This document shows, one piece after another, positions 20,494 through 21,547 of a stretch of 21,547 nucleotides of DNA. A program made the translations under genes and the position numbers. Numbering within the stretch: the first letter of the stretch is position 1; each line of letters starts with the position of its first letter. The stretch spans positions 1 through 21,547 of the forward strand of contig JAHJIK010000058.1 of NCBI GenBank assembly GCA_018823385.1. Direction: 5' to 3'. The stretch comes from Patescibacteria group bacterium. GTDB taxonomy: Bacteria > Patescibacteriota > Minisyncoccia > Phycocordibacterales > Phycocordibacteraceae. The notes beneath the pieces were generated by a model. The model did not search any database. It was not told the DNA's origin and worked only from the letters and a program-made list of their open reading frames with translations.

Positions 20494-21547
20494 ATGAAAC
20501 GTACATTCCTTATCCTTGCCGTGGCAACGCTCGTCGCAAGCACACCTTTTTCAGCGTATGCAGCAAACACTACTAGTCTCGAAGTGTCAGGGTGGATTCC
20601 ATACTGGCGCGTAAAGGAGGGGACTGCAGACGCTCGAAAGCATCTATCTCAGCTCACAGAGATTAATCCATTTGCATACAGTGTTAAAGCTGACGGAACC
20701 CTGTACGACAATATGAAGATTGGCGGCAAAGACTGGCAGCGACTCTTTAAGGATGCTCGAAAGAAGGATGTACGCATTATCCCGACCATAATGTGGTCAG
20801 ATAGTGCCAACATCCATGCAATTCTTTCAAATCCAGCGAAGCGAGCCGCACACATCAAGGCTATTGTTGCCATGGTTGAAGAGAATGATTTCGATGGTGT
20901 TGATATTGACTACGAAAACAAGAAGGCTGAGACCATTAACTATTTCTCAGTATTCTTAAAGGAACTTGATGCGGCGCTTCAGACTCGACTACTCATGTGC
21001 ACTATCGAGTCACGCACACCACTTTCATCTCGATATACCAACCCACCTGCCACCATGCAGTATGCAAACGACTTTGTTGAGATAAACAAGTACTGCGACC
21101 GTGTACGCATGATGATGTATGACCAGAGTACTATCGATATCAAACTAAATGCAGCCGCAGATGGTCCATACACACCACTCTCAGATGTTGCGTGGGTTGA
21201 AAAGGTGGTAGGGCTTGCCGCACAAGATATTGCAAAGGATAAACTAGTTATCGCCGTGCCAACGTATGGCTATGAGTTTGAACTCACGCAGACTGGTAGC
21301 CGATACACATACAAGAAGCTATGGTCATTTAACCCAAAGTACGCCACTGATCTCGCCAAGAAATATCGCGTGAAGCCAGAGCGAAACGGTGCAGGTGAAT
21401 TGAGCTTTGAGTACACACCAAAGAAATCAACGACAACCAACATCGTGTGGTGGAGTGACGCTGTTGCCATTGGACAGAAAGTGGACCTCGCCAAGCGTCT
21501 TGGCGTTCGTGGGGTCGCACTGTTTAAGATTGATGGGAGTGAGGACA
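20494..21547 (+). CDS. Secreted GH18-like glycoside hydrolase, cut by the window end
   Basis: The reading frame stays open to the last base, so about 351 residues are visible and the C-terminus is missing. A clear signal peptide (MKRTFLILAVATLVAS to about residue 23, FSAYA) is followed by the start of a TIM barrel, VSGWIPYW. The GH18 active-site strand is FDGVDIDYEN, matching DxxDxDxE with catalytic Glu141. Later strands (RVRMMMYDQS, LVIAVPTYGYEF, GVRGVALFKIDG) also fit the fold. Related proteins include chitinases and the YaaH-like enzymes that act on peptidoglycan or its fragments. No LysM or other wall-binding domain precedes the barrel. Given the neighbouring wall genes, peptidoglycan is a likelier substrate than chitin, but this is inference. 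Confidence 0.88.
   Translation, partial: MKRTFLILAVATLVASTPFSAYAANTTSLEVSGWIPYWRVKEGTADARKHLSQLTEINPFAYSVKADGTLYDNMKIGGKDWQRLFKDARKKDVRIIPTIMWSDSANIHAILSNPAKRAAHIKAIVAMVEENDFDGVDIDYENKKAETINYFSVFLKELDAALQTRLLMCTIESRTPLSSRYTNPPATMQYANDFVEINKYCDRVRMMMYDQSTIDIKLNAAADGPYTPLSDVAWVEKVVGLAAQDIAKDKLVIAVPTYGYEFELTQTGSRYTYKKLWSFNPKYATDLAKKYRVKPERNGAGELSFEYTPKKSTTTNIVWWSDAVAIGQKVDLAKRLGVRGVALFKIDGSED

Noticed and set aside
1..21547. CRISPR arrays, insertion sequences, prophage or defence systems
   Set aside because: No regularly spaced repeats, transposase-like frames with terminal repeats, integrase, or restriction or toxin-antitoxin genes were seen.

Overview
The window is a dense, standard-code bacterial segment of about 21.5 kb with genes almost end to end. 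The gene set and style point to the Candidate Phyla Radiation (Patescibacteria, probably a parcubacterial lineage): a CxxC-x17-CxxC zinc-ribbon protein, a membrane histidine kinase with an HQLRAP H-box, compact aminoacyl-tRNA synthetases, an archaeal-type aspartyl-tRNA synthetase, and very few Shine-Dalgarno sequences. This placement is inferred from remembered family distributions; no marker here proves it.

Layout. 1-1943: the end of a cysteine-rich acidic protein, coupled by an ATGA overlap to an orphan membrane histidine kinase. 1991-5300: tyrS, its cognate tRNA-Tyr with a strong terminator, an SppA-like protease and trpS. 5381-5842: a stand-alone, GC-richer cassette for a small membrane protein with its own promoter, Shine-Dalgarno and terminator. 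5930-9396: an aspS-pepA-scpA operon. 9393-10508: an inverted pair, uppP and a hypothetical gene, which separates scpA from scpB. 10576-14248: scpB, a D-Ala-D-Ala carboxypeptidase, mraY and ftsW. 14326-15386: a zinc-ribbon protein and a 2H phosphoesterase. 15452-15748: a second stand-alone cassette for a small membrane protein. 15835-19635: murG, gltX and an M23 peptidase. 19787-end: a secreted 3D-domain protein and a secreted GH18-like protein cut by the window end.

Two themes dominate. One is peptidoglycan: carrier recycling (UppP), lipid I and II synthesis (MraY, MurG), polymerisation (FtsW) and wall editing (S11 carboxypeptidase, M23, 3D-domain, GH18). The other is translation: four tRNA synthetases and one tRNA. 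Chromosome organisation (ScpA, ScpB) and membrane proteolysis (SppA) make up the rest.

The most striking pattern is regulatory. At least six genes (sppA, trpS, uppP, the 2H phosphoesterase, the M23 peptidase and the GH18 gene) carry a TANNNT -10 hexamer exactly 6 bases before the ATG, which predicts leaderless mRNAs starting at the A of the start codon. tyrS, aspS, murG and scpB are close variants. Only the two small-membrane-protein cassettes have textbook Shine-Dalgarno sites with long leaders. The 3D-domain gene should give an mRNA that starts with a perfect 10-bp hairpin ending just before its ATG. No gene-free stretch exceeds 300 bases; the longest gaps are about 150 bases (19636-19786) and 119 bases (3368-3486), and both hold the regulatory hairpins and promoters listed. 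I saw no CRISPR array, insertion sequence or prophage gene.
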